64,000 nt of DNA from an uncultured Paracoccaceae bacterium (GTDB taxonomy: Bacteria > Pseudomonadota > Alphaproteobacteria > Rhodobacterales > Rhodobacteraceae), in the NCBI GenBank assembly GCA_947502145.1, contig CANMYO010000001.1:496001-560000 (forward strand). The letters are read 5' to 3'. The notes beneath the pieces are model-generated. The model was not told where the DNA came from, did no database searches, and saw nothing but the letters and a program-made list of their open reading frames with translations. The position numbers and the translations under genes were made by a program. Positions 39,965-50,637 of this stretch are shown piece after piece (within the stretch, counting starts at the first letter, position 1; every line of letters begins with the position of its first letter).

Positions 39965-40947
39965 CGCGCCGCCATCCGCAATGCCATGTCGATCATCCGC
40001 GCCGAAAAGCCCCATTCGTTATCGTACCAGCCGAAAATCCGCACCTGTCGGGCGGCTGTGACCATCGTTTCCGGTGTCGCAATGACCAGCGATTCCGGGC
40101 GGCCGCGCAGGTCGGACGACACAAGGGGCAGATCAATCGCCCCGATGATACCGGGGCAAACTTTGCGCAGCATTGCGTTCAGCCCGTCCACGGTGACGTC
40201 CGTTTCCAGCGTTGCGGTCATGTCCACGGCAGAGACGCTGGCCACGGGCACCCGCACCGCGGCACCGCTTAGCTGAGATTTCAGGTCCGGCAATACCTGT
40301 CGGATCAACCGCGTCGCGCTGGTGGTCGTTGGCACCATTGAAAGCGCACCGCCACGGCTGCGGGCCATGTCACCGCGGGGCGCATCCACCATCGGCTGTG
40401 ATGATGTATAACAGTGGATTGTGGTCAGATGCGCCGAGACCAGCCCCAGCTGATCTTGCAGACACCGCACAAGCGGCGCCTCTGCGTTGGTGGTGCAGGA
40501 TCCGTTTGAGACGATGCGATGATCCCCAAGCATGTCATCATTTGCCCCGATGACGATTGTCTTATCCGCCGCATCCGACGGGCCAGAGATCAGCACATTG
40601 CGCGCACCGGCCATGAGGCTGCGCGCGGCGATGTCGCGGGTCTTGGCGTGGCCGGCGCATTCCAGCACAACATCTATGTCAGCAAGATCGAGGGTCGAGA
40701 TATCCGTGGTCTGCGTGACGGGGATACGGTGCGCGCCCACAACAAGGTGTCCGTCATCGGCGCACACGGCATCCGGGAAGGGCCCAAAGATGGAATCGTA
40801 GCCAAAGAGATAAGCACACATATCCAGCGGGGCGATATCGTTGATCAGCGCCACCTCGATCCCCGCATCGGTGCGGCTGGTCAGCAATTGCCGCAGGATC
40901 GTGCGCCCGATGCGCCCGAACCCGTTGATCGCGATCCGCAGGGTCAT
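39961..40947 (-). CDS. Divergent glyceraldehyde-3-phosphate dehydrogenase homologue in the ureide cluster
   Basis: 328 aa. The NAD-binding INGFGRIGR and the catalytic Cys in SNGSCTTN (canonical SNASCTTN) are present, with the general-base His in IHCYTS. The phosphate-binding loop is altered (MARSRGGALSMVPTTTSATR). It overlaps allE by ATGA upstream and shares CTAG with allA downstream, so it is embedded in ureide catabolism. It could be an ordinary GAPDH/E4PDH or act on another aldehyde; the sequence does not decide. Confidence 0.85.
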   Translation of the reverse strand: MTLRIAINGFGRIGRTILRQLLTSRTDAGIEVALINDIAPLDMCAYLFGYDSIFGPFPDAVCADDGHLVVGAHRIPVTQTTDISTLDLADIDVVLECAGHAKTRDIAARSLMAGARNVLISGPSDAADKTIVIGANDDMLGDHRIVSNGSCTTNAEAPLVRCLQDQLGLVSAHLTTIHCYTSSQPMVDAPRGDMARSRGGALSMVPTTTSATRLIRQVLPDLKSQLSGAAVRVPVASVSAVDMTATLETDVTVDGLNAMLRKVCPGIIGAIDLPLVSSDLRGRPESLVIATPETMVTAARQVRIFGWYDNEWGFSARMIDMALRMAAR

Positions 40948-41762
40948 ATCGTCAGCGCCACGTGGCGGTTCACGTCCTTATAGAGCAAATAGCGGAAGGG
41001 ACCGTCACCCGTGGCACGGCAGGCTTGGGGACAGAAGGCGCGCAGCCACATGTAATCGCCCGGCCCGACAGTGACCCAATCGTCGTTCAGACGATATTCG
41101 GCGGTGCCCTCAAGCACGTATAATCCGTGCTCCATCACATGCGTCTCCATAAAAGGGATGACCCCGCCGGGCAGAAAGTTCACGATATTGACGTGCATGT
41201 CATGGGCCAGATCGGTGGGGCTGACAAAGCGGGTGGTTGACCATTTCCCGCCCGTTTCAGGCATTTCGATGCGTGGCGCATCATCGTCATGGCTTACAAA
41301 GGCGGCAGGCACGCCGATCCCGTCGGCCGGGACATAGGCCTTGCGCAGCCAATGAAAGGTAAAGGCATCGGCGTGATCATTCTTAACCGTCCAGTCGCTG
41401 CCGGGCGGCAGATAGGCATAAGACCCCGGACGCAGCAAATGGGTTTGCCCGGCGATTGTCAGCTCTCCGTGACCGGCAACGACAAAGATCACGCCTTCGG
41501 CCCGGGGGTTGGTCTCGGGCCGGTCCGCGCCACCCAGATGGGCAAGCTCAACGATGTAATGACTGAAGGTTTCCGCAAATCCGGACAGCGGGCGCGCGAT
41601 GATCCACATCCGCATACCAGTCCAGCCCGGCAGAAAACTGGTGGTGATGTCGCGCATCGTATCGGCCGGGACATAGGCATAGGCTGGCGTGAACACGGCA
41701 CGTTCATCCAGCGTTTTGCCCTGCGGCGGCAGACCTGCGGGGGGTGTGGCATAGGTACTCAT
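40944..41762 (-). CDS. allE: (S)-ureidoglycine aminohydrolase
   Basis: 272 aa bicupin of the YlbA/UGHY family. It releases ammonia from ureidoglycine to give ureidoglycolate, the AllA substrate. The N-terminal cupin has EGVIFVVAGHGELTI and the C-terminal metal-binding cupin ETHVMEHGLYVLEGTAEYRL. It is the first gene of a two-gene operon with the GAPDH homologue (ATGA). Allantoate amidohydrolase, needed before it, is not in the window. Confidence 0.93.
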   Translation of the reverse strand: MSTYATPPAGLPPQGKTLDERAVFTPAYAYVPADTMRDITTSFLPGWTGMRMWIIARPLSGFAETFSHYIVELAHLGGADRPETNPRAEGVIFVVAGHGELTIAGQTHLLRPGSYAYLPPGSDWTVKNDHADAFTFHWLRKAYVPADGIGVPAAFVSHDDDAPRIEMPETGGKWSTTRFVSPTDLAHDMHVNIVNFLPGGVIPFMETHVMEHGLYVLEGTAEYRLNDDWVTVGPGDYMWLRAFCPQACRATGDGPFRYLLYKDVNRHVALTI

Positions 41763-41867
41763 CGGCGCGCTCCTTCAACCCATATCTGGACCAGAATTGC
41801 GGGTGTGGAAAGGGGGCGCGGACGGCAATTGCGGCGCAGACCGGATGTCCCGGTTAGCGCCACAGGC

Positions 41868-44852
41868 TTAATGTTGTTCCGGCACAAGGATTTCGCGCTT
41901 GCCAACATGGTTGGCCGAGGACACGACGCCTTCGTCTTCCATTTGTTCGACCAGACGCGCCGCCTTATTATAGCCGATCGCCAGTTTGCGCTGAATATAA
42001 CTGGTCGAACATTTGCGATCCTTGATCACGATGGCGACCGCCGTGTCATAAAGCGCGTTTTCGCTGTCAGAGCCATCGCCCAGCCCCAGCACCAGATCAA
42101 TGCTGCTTTCGGCATCCTCTGACGGACCCTCAACGACGCCGGACATATATTCAGGCGGACCAAAGCCCTTGAGGAAGTTGACGATTTCCTCAACCTCTTC
42201 GTCGCTGCAGAACGGGCCATGCACGCGGGTAATCTTTGAACCGCCCGCCATGTAAAGCATGTCACCCATGCCGAGCAGCTGTTCTGCGCCCATTTCGCCC
42301 AGGATCGTGCGGCTGTCGATCTTCGAGGTCACCTGGAACGAAATCCGCGTGGGAAAGTTCGCCTTGATCGTGCCGGTGATGACGTCCACCGAGGGGCGCT
42401 GCGTGGCCATGATCAGGTGAATCCCCGAGGCCCGCGCCATTTGCGCCAATCGCTGAATGCAGGCTTCAATCTCTTTGCCGGCGACCATCATCAGATCGGC
42501 CATCTCATCTACGATCACAACGATGTATGGCAGGACTTCGGGCTGGAATTCTTCGGTCTCAAACACCGGATCACCGGTTTCGTCGTCAAATCCGGTCTGC
42601 ACGGTGCGGCTGAACATCTCGTTCTTGCCTAGCGCGTCCTTCACCCGGCCGTTGTAACCATCGATGTTGCGCACGCCCATTTTGGACATCTTGCGATAGC
42701 GCTCTTCCATCTCGCCCACGACCCACTTCAAGGCCACAACGGCCTTTTTCGGGTCCGTTACGACAGGCGACAGAAGATGCGGGATTCCGTCATAGACCGA
42801 CAGTTCCAGCATCTTGGGGTCAATCATGATCATCCGGCATTCTTCCGGCGTGAGCTTGTAAAGCAGTGACAGGATCATCGTGTTGATCGCCACGGATTTA
42901 CCCGAGCCGGTTGTTCCGGCAATCAGCAGGTGCGGCATTTTGGCAAGGTTGGCGATGATCGGCTCACCGCCGATGTCCTTGCCCAGCGCAAGCGGCAGTT
43001 TCTGGTTGCCATCGCCAAAATCGCGGTGGCTGAGAATTTCGCGCAGCACCACTTTTTCGCGGTTTTCATTGGGCAGTTCGATCCCGATGACCGACCGCCC
43101 CGGCACTGTTGAGACACGCGCCGACAGGGCCGACATGCTGCGCGCGATATCATCGGCCAACCCGATCACCCGGCTGGCCTTCAAACCCGGTGCGGGTTCA
43201 AGTTCATACATCGTGACCACGGGACCGGGGCGCACGCTGACAATTTCGCCTTTGACGCCATAGTCATCAAGCACGCTTTCCAACATGCGCGCGTTTTCTT
43301 CCAACGCCTCGTCCGACAGCACATGCCGCTGTATTTCAACCGGATTGGTCAACAGGTTCAGCGGTGGGTGTTCGTAGTCCGCGTATTTGTCCTCAAACTG
43401 CAAGGTCGGCTGGGCTTCGGCCTTGGCTTGCTTTGATTGGGCAGCCTTGGGCGTTGCATGCACAACCTTCTTGGGGGCGGCCGCATCAAAAAGCGGTTCG
43501 GCAACAAGCGGTTTCGCCTCAGCACGCGGCAGGGAAGAGCGTTGATAGACCGCAGGGGCCGCCGGGGCAGTTGCTTGCGGTTCTTCGGTGAGGACATCCT
43601 CAAGCACCGTTGCTTCGTCCATTGGTGGCTCTGCCATTTCCAGCGGCGGGATCGTGGGCGGCGTTTCACGGTCAAGGATCATCGGGCGTGGCCCCTTGCC
43701 GGCCGTCAACGACGGTTCAATCCGCACACCGGTCACCGTTGGCGGAACGACCGGCGCGACGCGGTTGCGGATCGCGTCACTGATCCGGGCAGAGACGCGC
43801 GCCTGATCGGGGGCGGGTGTGTCCTGGTCCAGCGGATCTTCAACCACAAGTTCATCCGCAGGCATCGCATCCGTGCGGCGCAGGAGGCCGGACAGTATCC
43901 CCTTGGATTGCGGCTGCGGCGCGCGGACAGGCGCAGCCAGCGATGGTGTTTCAGGTTCACCAGACGCACGGATCACCGGCGGCATCTTTCGGACCTGCGG
44001 GTCCGGATCCCGCGTCGGCATCACCGGATTTGCGCGCACGACAGCTGCGGCGCGGGCCTTGACGTCGGGCATCTTGATATCGCGCATTGCTGCGGCATCC
44101 TCTGCCGCTTCCTGCGCGCGGGCTGCTCGGGTCACCTGTCGGTCTTCGATCCGTGCGGCGATCGTGGCACGCGCACCGTTGGCCGCGCGCGCAGAGGCGC
44201 TTGCTCCACGCCCCAACAGCTTGAGTATCAGGGCATAAAGCATCACCGTCCCGACCAGAACAAACCGACCTGCGGTACGCAGTTCAGGTTTGGTAAAGCC
44301 AAGCGCAAAAGCGACCAGCGCGAGCGTCACAATGCCGGTGATCAGCGACATCAGCTTGACCCCCAGTGCCGCACCAAACGGAACAATCGTCAGGACCACG
44401 CCCAGAACGGTATCGCCAAACAGGCCGCCCAATCCAAAGTTTGGCGGCCATGTGGCGCCCGGTGTCAGGGTCGCGGTGTAAAGCGATGCGGCAGCAATCG
44501 CGATCGGTGCAAAGATCACCCGGCTGATCGCGCGGTCTTCGCCGCGGTGCATCACAAAACGCGCGCCCCAGGCCAGCAGCACCAAGGGCAGCACCCAAAT
44601 GCCCTTGCCGACAATCATCATCAAAGGCGCAGCCGTTGCCGCACCAAACCGGCCGAGCCAGTTCTGCACCGGCGCATCGGTGGCGGAAATCCATGACGGG
44701 TCATCGGGCGTGTAACTGCCAAACATTGCCGCAACCATCAGCCCCAGCATGATCAGGGCAAAGCCCAGCAGTTCCTTGCTACGCTTTTCCAACGCCGCCT
44801 GCGTCGTGCTATCCAAAAGCGGATCGCGTTGCCGAGACTGATAAGTTGCCAT
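41868..44852 (-). CDS. ftsK: DNA translocase FtsK
   Basis: 994 aa. N-terminal membrane domain of about five helices (residues ~25-200), a variable Pro/Ala/Glu-rich linker (~220-480), the motor with Walker A GTTGSGKS at about residue 645 and Walker [12 protein letters not shown], and a C-terminal gamma winged helix ([22 protein letters not shown]) that reads KOPS-type sites. It pumps chromosome termini at the septum. Upstream gene is the aminotransferase, 12 bp away. Confidence 0.96.
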   Translation of the reverse strand: MATYQSRQRDPLLDSTTQAALEKRSKELLGFALIMLGLMVAAMFGSYTPDDPSWISATDAPVQNWLGRFGAATAAPLMMIVGKGIWVLPLVLLAWGARFVMHRGEDRAISRVIFAPIAIAAASLYTATLTPGATWPPNFGLGGLFGDTVLGVVLTIVPFGAALGVKLMSLITGIVTLALVAFALGFTKPELRTAGRFVLVGTVMLYALILKLLGRGASASARAANGARATIAARIEDRQVTRAARAQEAAEDAAAMRDIKMPDVKARAAAVVRANPVMPTRDPDPQVRKMPPVIRASGEPETPSLAAPVRAPQPQSKGILSGLLRRTDAMPADELVVEDPLDQDTPAPDQARVSARISDAIRNRVAPVVPPTVTGVRIEPSLTAGKGPRPMILDRETPPTIPPLEMAEPPMDEATVLEDVLTEEPQATAPAAPAVYQRSSLPRAEAKPLVAEPLFDAAAPKKVVHATPKAAQSKQAKAEAQPTLQFEDKYADYEHPPLNLLTNPVEIQRHVLSDEALEENARMLESVLDDYGVKGEIVSVRPGPVVTMYELEPAPGLKASRVIGLADDIARSMSALSARVSTVPGRSVIGIELPNENREKVVLREILSHRDFGDGNQKLPLALGKDIGGEPIIANLAKMPHLLIAGTTGSGKSVAINTMILSLLYKLTPEECRMIMIDPKMLELSVYDGIPHLLSPVVTDPKKAVVALKWVVGEMEERYRKMSKMGVRNIDGYNGRVKDALGKNEMFSRTVQTGFDDETGDPVFETEEFQPEVLPYIVVIVDEMADLMMVAGKEIEACIQRLAQMARASGIHLIMATQRPSVDVITGTIKANFPTRISFQVTSKIDSRTILGEMGAEQLLGMGDMLYMAGGSKITRVHGPFCSDEEVEEIVNFLKGFGPPEYMSGVVEGPSEDAESSIDLVLGLGDGSDSENALYDTAVAIVIKDRKCSTSYIQRKLAIGYNKAARLVEQMEDEGVVSSANHVGKREILVPEQH

Positions 44853-44864
44853 GATACGTTTCCC

Positions 44865-46043
44865 TTAACCTGTGATGCAGTCGCGAAGCAGGGTAAGCCC
44901 GCGCTGCACGTCTTCTATTGGGGCGACCAGTGCCACCCGGATGTAATTTTCACCCGGATTGCCATCCGGTGTGTCGCGACTGATGTAGGCCCCCGGCAGC
45001 GTGCGTACGCCACTTTCGCGCCACAGCCGCAGGGCTGTTTCCTCTCCGTTGCCAACGGGCAGCCACAAGAAGAACCCCGCTTCGGGGGAATGATAACCGG
45101 GCAGATTGCCCAGAATGCGATCCGCTGCGTCAAACTTGTCTTGATAGAGCTTGCGGCTGATGGCGACGTGATCCTCATCCGCCCAAACCTGCGCGGAAAG
45201 CGTCTGGATCGGGCCGGGCAATGGTGCGCCGGCATAGGCGCGCAACTGGCGGATACGAGCGATGCTTTTGGGACCGCCGGCACAGAACCCGGACCGCAAC
45301 CCCGCAAGGTTCGACCGTTTCGACAGGGAATGGAACACAATGACCCGCTCGGGGCTGGCACCCACTTCGGCGGCCATTTCCAATGCGCCGGGCGGCGGCG
45401 CGTCGCGGTAGATCTCGGAATAGCATTCATCCGCGAAGATGATGAAATCGTGGCGTTCGGCGAGTGCAAACAGGTCGCGCCAATAGGCCTTGTCGGCCAC
45501 TGCACCCTGCGGATTTGCGGGGCTGCAGATATAGGCAATTGCGGTGCGATCCAGCACATCCACCGGCACGGATGCGAAATCAGGCAGATGGCCCGTTTCC
45601 GCCGTCGCATTCACAAATACCGCATCGGCCCCGACTGACAGGGCAGCAACCCCATAAACCGGATAAAACGGATTGGGTGACAGGACGACGGGCCGCTGTC
45701 CTGCCTTGGTCGCCGGGCAAAGCGCCATTGCCGCGTTATAGAGCCCTTCGCGCGTGCCATTCAGCGCCATGATCTGATCCTTGGCGACGATCACCCCGTA
45801 GCGACGGTGCAACCAGCCGCCAATCGCATCCAGCAGCGCCGGTTCGCCATTATTGTCAGGGTATTTCGCAAAGCGTGCCATTTCGGCATTCAGCACCTCG
45901 GGCACGAAATCGGGAAAGGCGTGCTGCGGTTCACCAATGGTCATGTTGATCGGCTCACCGCCCGGTTGGACAGGATCCAGCAGTCCACGCAAACGTGGCC
46001 ACGTCGCAACCGGAAGGTCCGCAAACCGCTTGGATAAATCCAT
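44865..46043 (-). CDS. Class I/II aminotransferase, DapC-like
   Basis: 392 aa, PLP-dependent fold type I. The PLP lysine is K242 in SLSKRSNLAGLRSG, the Asp in FADECYSEIY, and the family start is INMTIGEPQH. The sequence and position upstream of ftsK fit the alphaproteobacterial succinyldiaminopimelate transaminase (DapC), the step between DapD and DapE, both encoded further along. GAGGCAG precedes ATG 46043. Another aminotransferase specificity cannot be excluded. Confidence 0.85.
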   Translation of the reverse strand: MDLSKRFADLPVATWPRLRGLLDPVQPGGEPINMTIGEPQHAFPDFVPEVLNAEMARFAKYPDNNGEPALLDAIGGWLHRRYGVIVAKDQIMALNGTREGLYNAAMALCPATKAGQRPVVLSPNPFYPVYGVAALSVGADAVFVNATAETGHLPDFASVPVDVLDRTAIAYICSPANPQGAVADKAYWRDLFALAERHDFIIFADECYSEIYRDAPPPGALEMAAEVGASPERVIVFHSLSKRSNLAGLRSGFCAGGPKSIARIRQLRAYAGAPLPGPIQTLSAQVWADEDHVAISRKLYQDKFDAADRILGNLPGYHSPEAGFFLWLPVGNGEETALRLWRESGVRTLPGAYISRDTPDGNPGENYIRVALVAPIEDVQRGLTLLRDCITG

Positions 46044-46163
46044 AACTGCCTCAACATGCGGGATCATTTGCGTCCCGCTTTGAACACAGACTAGCGCTCT
46101 GGTCCCTGTGCTGTCCAGAATCAGCGGGGGTCAATCAGCGGCATTGCGACTGAATTGTGTCTT

Positions 46164-47492
46164 TTAGGCCAGCGCCGTTTCGGCGGCCGCACTCAGGCGC
46201 AACAGGCGCGCCTCCTCCTCAGGGGCGGCGTTCAGCAGAATCCCGCAGGAAGGCACACCGGTGGGAAGTGTGGTTGCGCATAGCCCCATCAGGTTGGCCA
46301 GACGTGTATTGCGCAGGGCAAGAAGGTTGGCGGTCCGGTAATAGTCGTCATCAGTCATCAGTCGCTGAATATCGGGTGGCAGGATGGGCGCCGCTGGCAG
46401 GATGACGGCGTCGAAACCCGCTGTCCGTGCCGCATATTCTGCCCGGATCGCCCGCAGACGCGTCCAGTCGGCGATATATGTCGCGGCTGCGACATCCCTG
46501 CCCAGCCGCACCCGTTCCAGGATTTGCGGAAGCATCTTGTCGGGCGCGGCCTCGACCCGGTCGCCCCACCAGGCATAGGCATCTGCGGTGAACAGATCGC
46601 CCCCAATTGCATAAGCATCTGACAAGGCAGGATATTCAAAGGGTATGATGGTCGCCCCGGCGTTCTGCAATCGGTCTCGAGCAGAGTTGAAGGCCGCGCG
46701 CGGTGCATCCGCAACATCGTCCATGACCACCGTTTGCAACACGCCAAGGCGCGCACCGTCGAGGGAGACGTCTGAAAGATCGGCCATTTTCCCACCATCA
46801 AGCGCGGCCAAAAGCAAGGCCGCGTCAGCGACGGTGCGACAGAGCGGCCCCACCGTATCAAATGTCAGGCAAAGCGGCACAACGCCATCCAGCGACAGGC
46901 GCCCATGCGTTGTTTTCAGGCCGACAAGATCATTCCAGGCGGCCGGGATCCGCACCGAGCCGCCGGTGTCCGACCCGATCGCCGCCGCAGCCAGCCCAAA
47001 GGCAACAGAGGCCGCCGCGCCAGAGGACGATCCCCCGGCCACTGCATCAGCATCGTGCACATTGGGCGAGGTCGCCGTCATCGGATTCAGCCCCAGCCCG
47101 GAAAAGGCAATTTCCGACATATGGGTCTTGCCCAGACAGACCAATCCGGCGGCGGTCGCGGCCCGCAGGACCGCGCAATCGGCCTGAGGCACCCGCCCGG
47201 CCAGCAATTGCGTGCCCGCCTCGGTCGCGACGCCGGCGGTGTCAAACAGGTCTTTCCAAGAGATCGGCACACCGTCTAGCGGCCCGCGCCGCAATCCGGC
47301 AGCGGCGCGCGCGCTGGCGGCGGTGGCTTCTGACCGGGCGCGGTCATGGGTGACGCGGGCATAGATGCGTTCGCGGTGCACATGGCCGTCAATTGCCGCA
47401 AGGAAGACCTCGGTCAGGGCAAGCGCGTCAATGCTGCCATCACCGATGCCCTGCCCTAGCGCCGCAGCCGTCATCCACCGCCATTGATCCAT
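46164..47492 (-). CDS. Amidase (amidase-signature family)
   Basis: 442 aa. The Ser-cisSer-Lys triad is visible: Lys in SWKDLFDTAG, cis-Ser in AGGSSSGAAAS and nucleophile Ser in SDTGGSVRIPAAW. It hydrolyses an unknown amide. ATG 47492 has GGAGGATG directly upstream; the longer frame is the antisense of the divergent ubiH-like gene. It is in the conserved ftsK-aminotransferase-amidase order. Confidence 0.88.
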   Translation of the reverse strand: MDQWRWMTAAALGQGIGDGSIDALALTEVFLAAIDGHVHRERIYARVTHDRARSEATAASARAAAGLRRGPLDGVPISWKDLFDTAGVATEAGTQLLAGRVPQADCAVLRAATAAGLVCLGKTHMSEIAFSGLGLNPMTATSPNVHDADAVAGGSSSGAAASVAFGLAAAAIGSDTGGSVRIPAAWNDLVGLKTTHGRLSLDGVVPLCLTFDTVGPLCRTVADAALLLAALDGGKMADLSDVSLDGARLGVLQTVVMDDVADAPRAAFNSARDRLQNAGATIIPFEYPALSDAYAIGGDLFTADAYAWWGDRVEAAPDKMLPQILERVRLGRDVAAATYIADWTRLRAIRAEYAARTAGFDAVILPAAPILPPDIQRLMTDDDYYRTANLLALRNTRLANLMGLCATTLPTGVPSCGILLNAAPEEEARLLRLSAAAETALA

Positions 47493-47571
47493 CACATCCT
47501 CCGCCTTTGGCGTGACGGTAGCGACGACGCGGCGCATGGACAATCCCGCGCGACCCGCGATATTGCAGGGC

Positions 47572-48780
47572 ATGGACAGCGACATCATCATCGTCGGCGG
47601 TGGGCTGAATGGCCCGGCCTTGGCACTGGCAACCGCACAGGCCGGATTTTCGGTCACGATTATTGATGCATTGCCCGCAGACCGCCGTAAGAACCCGGCA
47701 TTTGATGGCCGCAGCTACGCGCTGGCGCTCAGTTCACAACGACTGCTGAAGGCAATCGGCATCTGGCCCGCGGTCGCCGATCAAGCGCAACCGATGTTGG
47801 AAATCAAAGTGACCGATGGCCGGGCAGGCGAAGGACCCAGCCCCTGGGTCATGCATTTTGACCACGCCGAGATCGAAGAAGGTCCGATGGGCTACATGGT
47901 TGAGGATCGACACCTGCGCCGTGCCTTTCTGGATGCGATGGACGCAGAAACGCGTATCACCCATTTGTCGCAGGAAACCGTTATAGAACAATCCGTTGAC
48001 AATGTCGCAACTGTGACCCTCGCCAGTGGCAAACGCTGCACCGGACGGGTTCTGATCGGCTGTGACGGTCGCGGCAGCGGCACTGCAAAACGCGCCGGGA
48101 TTACCCGTACGGGCTGGGGCTATGACCAGACTGCCGTTGTCTGCTGCGTCGCCCATGACAAGCCTCATGGCGGGGTGGCACACCAGTTCTTCATGCCAAA
48201 TGGACCGCTGGCGATCTTGCCGCTCAAGGGTCAGCGCAGCGCGATTGTCTGGTCCGAAAGCACCGCGCGGGCGCAGACACTCGGGGCCTTGGATGATGCC
48301 GCATTTCTTGCGGCGCTCAAGCCCGCGTTTGGCAGCTTTCTGGGTGAGATCAGCCTTGCCGGTGCGCGATTTGCCTATCCTTTGGGCCTGACGCTGGCGG
48401 ATAAGTTCATCGCGCCGCGTGTCGCATTGGTCGGAGATGCAGCCCATGGCATCCATCCGATTGCCGGTCAGGGCTTGAATGCCGGTCTGCGCGATGTCGC
48501 AGCAATCGCACAGGTTCTGCAAGATGCCCGCCAACGTGGTGAAGACATTGGGAATCCGGCTGTATTGGCTCGTTATCAAACCTGGCGGCGGCCCGATGCG
48601 ACCCGCATGGCGATTGCGACTGATGCGTTCAATAAGCTGTTTTCAAATGACAATCCGCTCCTGCGGACGGCCCGTGATCTTGGCATGGGTGTGGTAAACG
48701 CGCTGCCGGGGCTCAGACGCGGTTTCATCCGCGAGGCGGCCGGGCTTTCGGGCGAGTTGCCCAAACTGATGCAGGGCTAG
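47572..48780 (+). CDS. UbiH/UbiF-family FAD monooxygenase
   Basis: 402 aa. The FAD-binding DIIIVGGGLNGPALALATA, the GCDGRGS motif and LVGDAAHGIHPIAGQGLNAGLRD mark a ubiquinone-ring hydroxylase. It hydroxylates a C5, C6 or C1 ring position of a polyprenyl phenol; which one is not evident. ATG 47572 begins the Rossmann motif. It converges on trm112 with 3 bp between stop codons. Confidence 0.9.
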   Translation: MDSDIIIVGGGLNGPALALATAQAGFSVTIIDALPADRRKNPAFDGRSYALALSSQRLLKAIGIWPAVADQAQPMLEIKVTDGRAGEGPSPWVMHFDHAEIEEGPMGYMVEDRHLRRAFLDAMDAETRITHLSQETVIEQSVDNVATVTLASGKRCTGRVLIGCDGRGSGTAKRAGITRTGWGYDQTAVVCCVAHDKPHGGVAHQFFMPNGPLAILPLKGQRSAIVWSESTARAQTLGALDDAAFLAALKPAFGSFLGEISLAGARFAYPLGLTLADKFIAPRVALVGDAAHGIHPIAGQGLNAGLRDVAAIAQVLQDARQRGEDIGNPAVLARYQTWRRPDATRMAIATDAFNKLFSNDNPLLRTARDLGMGVVNALPGLRRGFIREAAGLSGELPKLMQG

Positions 48781-48783
48781 TCC

Positions 48784-48960
48784 CTAGTCCAGCACCCGCG
48801 CTTCGTCGACCAGCATCACCGGGATGCCGTCCCGGATCGGGAACGCCAGATTGGCGGATTTCGACACCAGTTCCTGCGCTTCGGCGTCGTATTGTAAAAC
48901 GCCCTGGGTGCGCGGACAAACCAGCGCCTCAAGCATTTTGCGGTCAAATCCGGCGTCCAT
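48784..48960 (-). CDS. Trm112/YcaR-family small protein
   Basis: 58 aa, too short for common ORF cut-offs. It has the family pattern [12 protein letters not shown], then [19 protein letters not shown]. The usual zinc-binding cysteines are mostly missing (one Cys at 15). Trm112-like proteins act as small partners of methyltransferases or other enzymes. The ATG overlaps the stop of the Lon-N gene by one base (TAATG), so it is translated with it. Confidence 0.85.
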   Translation of the reverse strand: MDAGFDRKMLEALVCPRTQGVLQYDAEAQELVSKSANLAFPIRDGIPVMLVDEARVLD

Positions 48961-49598
48961 TATTGCATCACCTCATCATATGCGCCGCCGCGCAAGGCAT
49001 ATTCGATCAGCGTCACCAGCGTCTCACGCCGGGTCTGTAACGATGGCGCCTCAAGCAGGGCTTGCTTGTCTTCGGGTTCGAACGGGCAAAGCATCGACAG
49101 CGAGTTTATCAGCAATTCGTCTTCGGCCTCACCCAGTGATTCCCAGTCGGTCTTAAGGCCCTGATCTTCAAAGAACCGCGATAAAAGCGCCAGAAACGGC
49201 GCGCGTTCGAAGCCGGGATCGTGTTCAGCGGGCCCCTGATCGCGGGTGAAATCATCCCAAGCCACATCGCAGCGCAGATAGGGCGTAAACCCTTCACGCT
49301 GTTCAGCAATGCGAAACCGCGACACGCCGGACAGGGTCACCATATAACGGCCATCTTCGGTTTCTGAAAATCCGGTCAGGCGTCCGGCGCAACCGATACT
49401 ATGCAGTTGCCCCGGTTTTTCAGGCGCGTCGTATGGCTGCACCATGCCGATCAACCGCGCAGGCGTTTTCATCACGTCTTCCATCATCGCAAGATAGCGT
49501 GGCTCAAAAATGTGGAGCGGCAGGCGCGCGCGCGGCAACAGCAGTGCGCCCGGTAAGGGAAACACCGGAATCGTCTCAGGCAGTTCGGTGACTCTCAT
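48960..49598 (-). CDS. Lon N-terminal (substrate-binding) domain protein
   Basis: 212 aa consisting only of the LON-SB domain ([26 protein letters not shown] at the start, [23 protein letters not shown] in the middle), without ATPase or protease parts. Function is unknown, probably protein or peptide binding. It lies between cnoX and trm112 on the same strand, a usual roseobacter order. Confidence 0.9.
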   Translation of the reverse strand: MRVTELPETIPVFPLPGALLLPRARLPLHIFEPRYLAMMEDVMKTPARLIGMVQPYDAPEKPGQLHSIGCAGRLTGFSETEDGRYMVTLSGVSRFRIAEQREGFTPYLRCDVAWDDFTRDQGPAEHDPGFERAPFLALLSRFFEDQGLKTDWESLGEAEDELLINSLSMLCPFEPEDKQALLEAPSLQTRRETLVTLIEYALRGGAYDEVMQ

Positions 49599-49624
49599 GC
49601 GCGTAAGATAGCCCGCTTGCCGGT

Positions 49625-50533
49625 TCAGGCAAATATCATCGACGACAATTTCCGACGCCCGTTCAACGCGATTGGGTCTTTTGCGTCCAGCGCGTCGAAA
49701 ACCTTGAATAGCTGGGCCTTGGCGGCCCCGTCCTGCCAGTCGCGATCGCGGCGAAACAATTCAAGCAGGGTATCAACAGCATCCTGCGTTTGGCCATCCG
49801 CGTGCAATGCGATCGCCAGATCAAACCGCGCCTGATGGTCATCGGGGTCGGCCTCTACCTGCGCCAGCAGGTCGGCCACGGGACCGGCATTTGCGGCTTC
49901 GCTGGCCAGCGCGATTTTCGCGGCAACAGCCTCGAGCGCGGGATCGGTCGAAATTTCAGCTGGGGCACCGTTCAGGATCGCCTCGGCCTGGTCCACATCG
50001 TCCAGCGCGAGGTAGGACCGCACCAATCCGGCATAAGCTGCCACGTTGTTGGTGTCTTCCTGCAGGATGGCTGCAAAGGTTTCGGCGGCATCTGTTGCCG
50101 CGCCTTCGGCCAGCATCCCTTCTGCGGCTTCGATGGCGTCAGCCAGCCCATTGTCCGGCTCACCCGCGAGGTTTGCGACCTTTTCGACAAAGGTCTTGAT
50201 TTCGGACGGGGGCAGCGCGCCCTGAAACCCATCCACAGGTTGGCCTTGATAAAAGGCATAGACGGTTGGAATCGACTGTACCCGCAACTGCCCAGCGTAT
50301 CCGGGATTGGCGTCAACGTCGATCTTGACCAGCTTCACACGCCCGCCTGCCGCATTCACGGCGGCCTCGATATCCGGGCCAAGGGTCTTGCAGGGGCCAC
50401 ACCAGGTCGCCCAGAAATCAACGATCACCGGAGTCGTCTGCGAGGCTTCGATCACGTCCTGCATAAAGGTCGCGTCACTGCCATCAATGATGTGTTCGCC
50501 CGTCGGGGCGGCGGTCTGACCAAGTTCCAACAT
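49625..50533 (-). CDS. cnoX: Thioredoxin-TPR co-chaperone (CnoX/YbbN type)
   Basis: 302 aa. The N-terminal thioredoxin domain keeps the active CXXC (WCGPC, Cys45/Cys48), and the C-terminal ~180 residues form TPR-like helices (FAAILQEDTNNVAAYAGLVR, DLLAQVEADPDDHQARFDLA). E. coli CnoX lacks the redox-active pair while alphaproteobacterial forms retain it. It protects unfolded proteins under oxidative stress and hands them to GroEL. TTGGAGG precedes ATG 50533; the frame's 113-residue extension is spurious. Confidence 0.9.
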   Translation of the reverse strand: MLELGQTAAPTGEHIIDGSDATFMQDVIEASQTTPVIVDFWATWCGPCKTLGPDIEAAVNAAGGRVKLVKIDVDANPGYAGQLRVQSIPTVYAFYQGQPVDGFQGALPPSEIKTFVEKVANLAGEPDNGLADAIEAAEGMLAEGAATDAAETFAAILQEDTNNVAAYAGLVRSYLALDDVDQAEAILNGAPAEISTDPALEAVAAKIALASEAANAGPVADLLAQVEADPDDHQARFDLAIALHADGQTQDAVDTLLELFRRDRDWQDGAAKAQLFKVFDALDAKDPIALNGRRKLSSMIFA

Positions 50534-50637
50534 GGTTGCCTCCAAATGCGTGTTGCGCCCTATATGTGCGCAAGTGGCGCAAAGGCCAAGGGGGGTGATC
50601 GCTTTACCCCCTGCAAACCCACGACTAGGGTGCGGCC

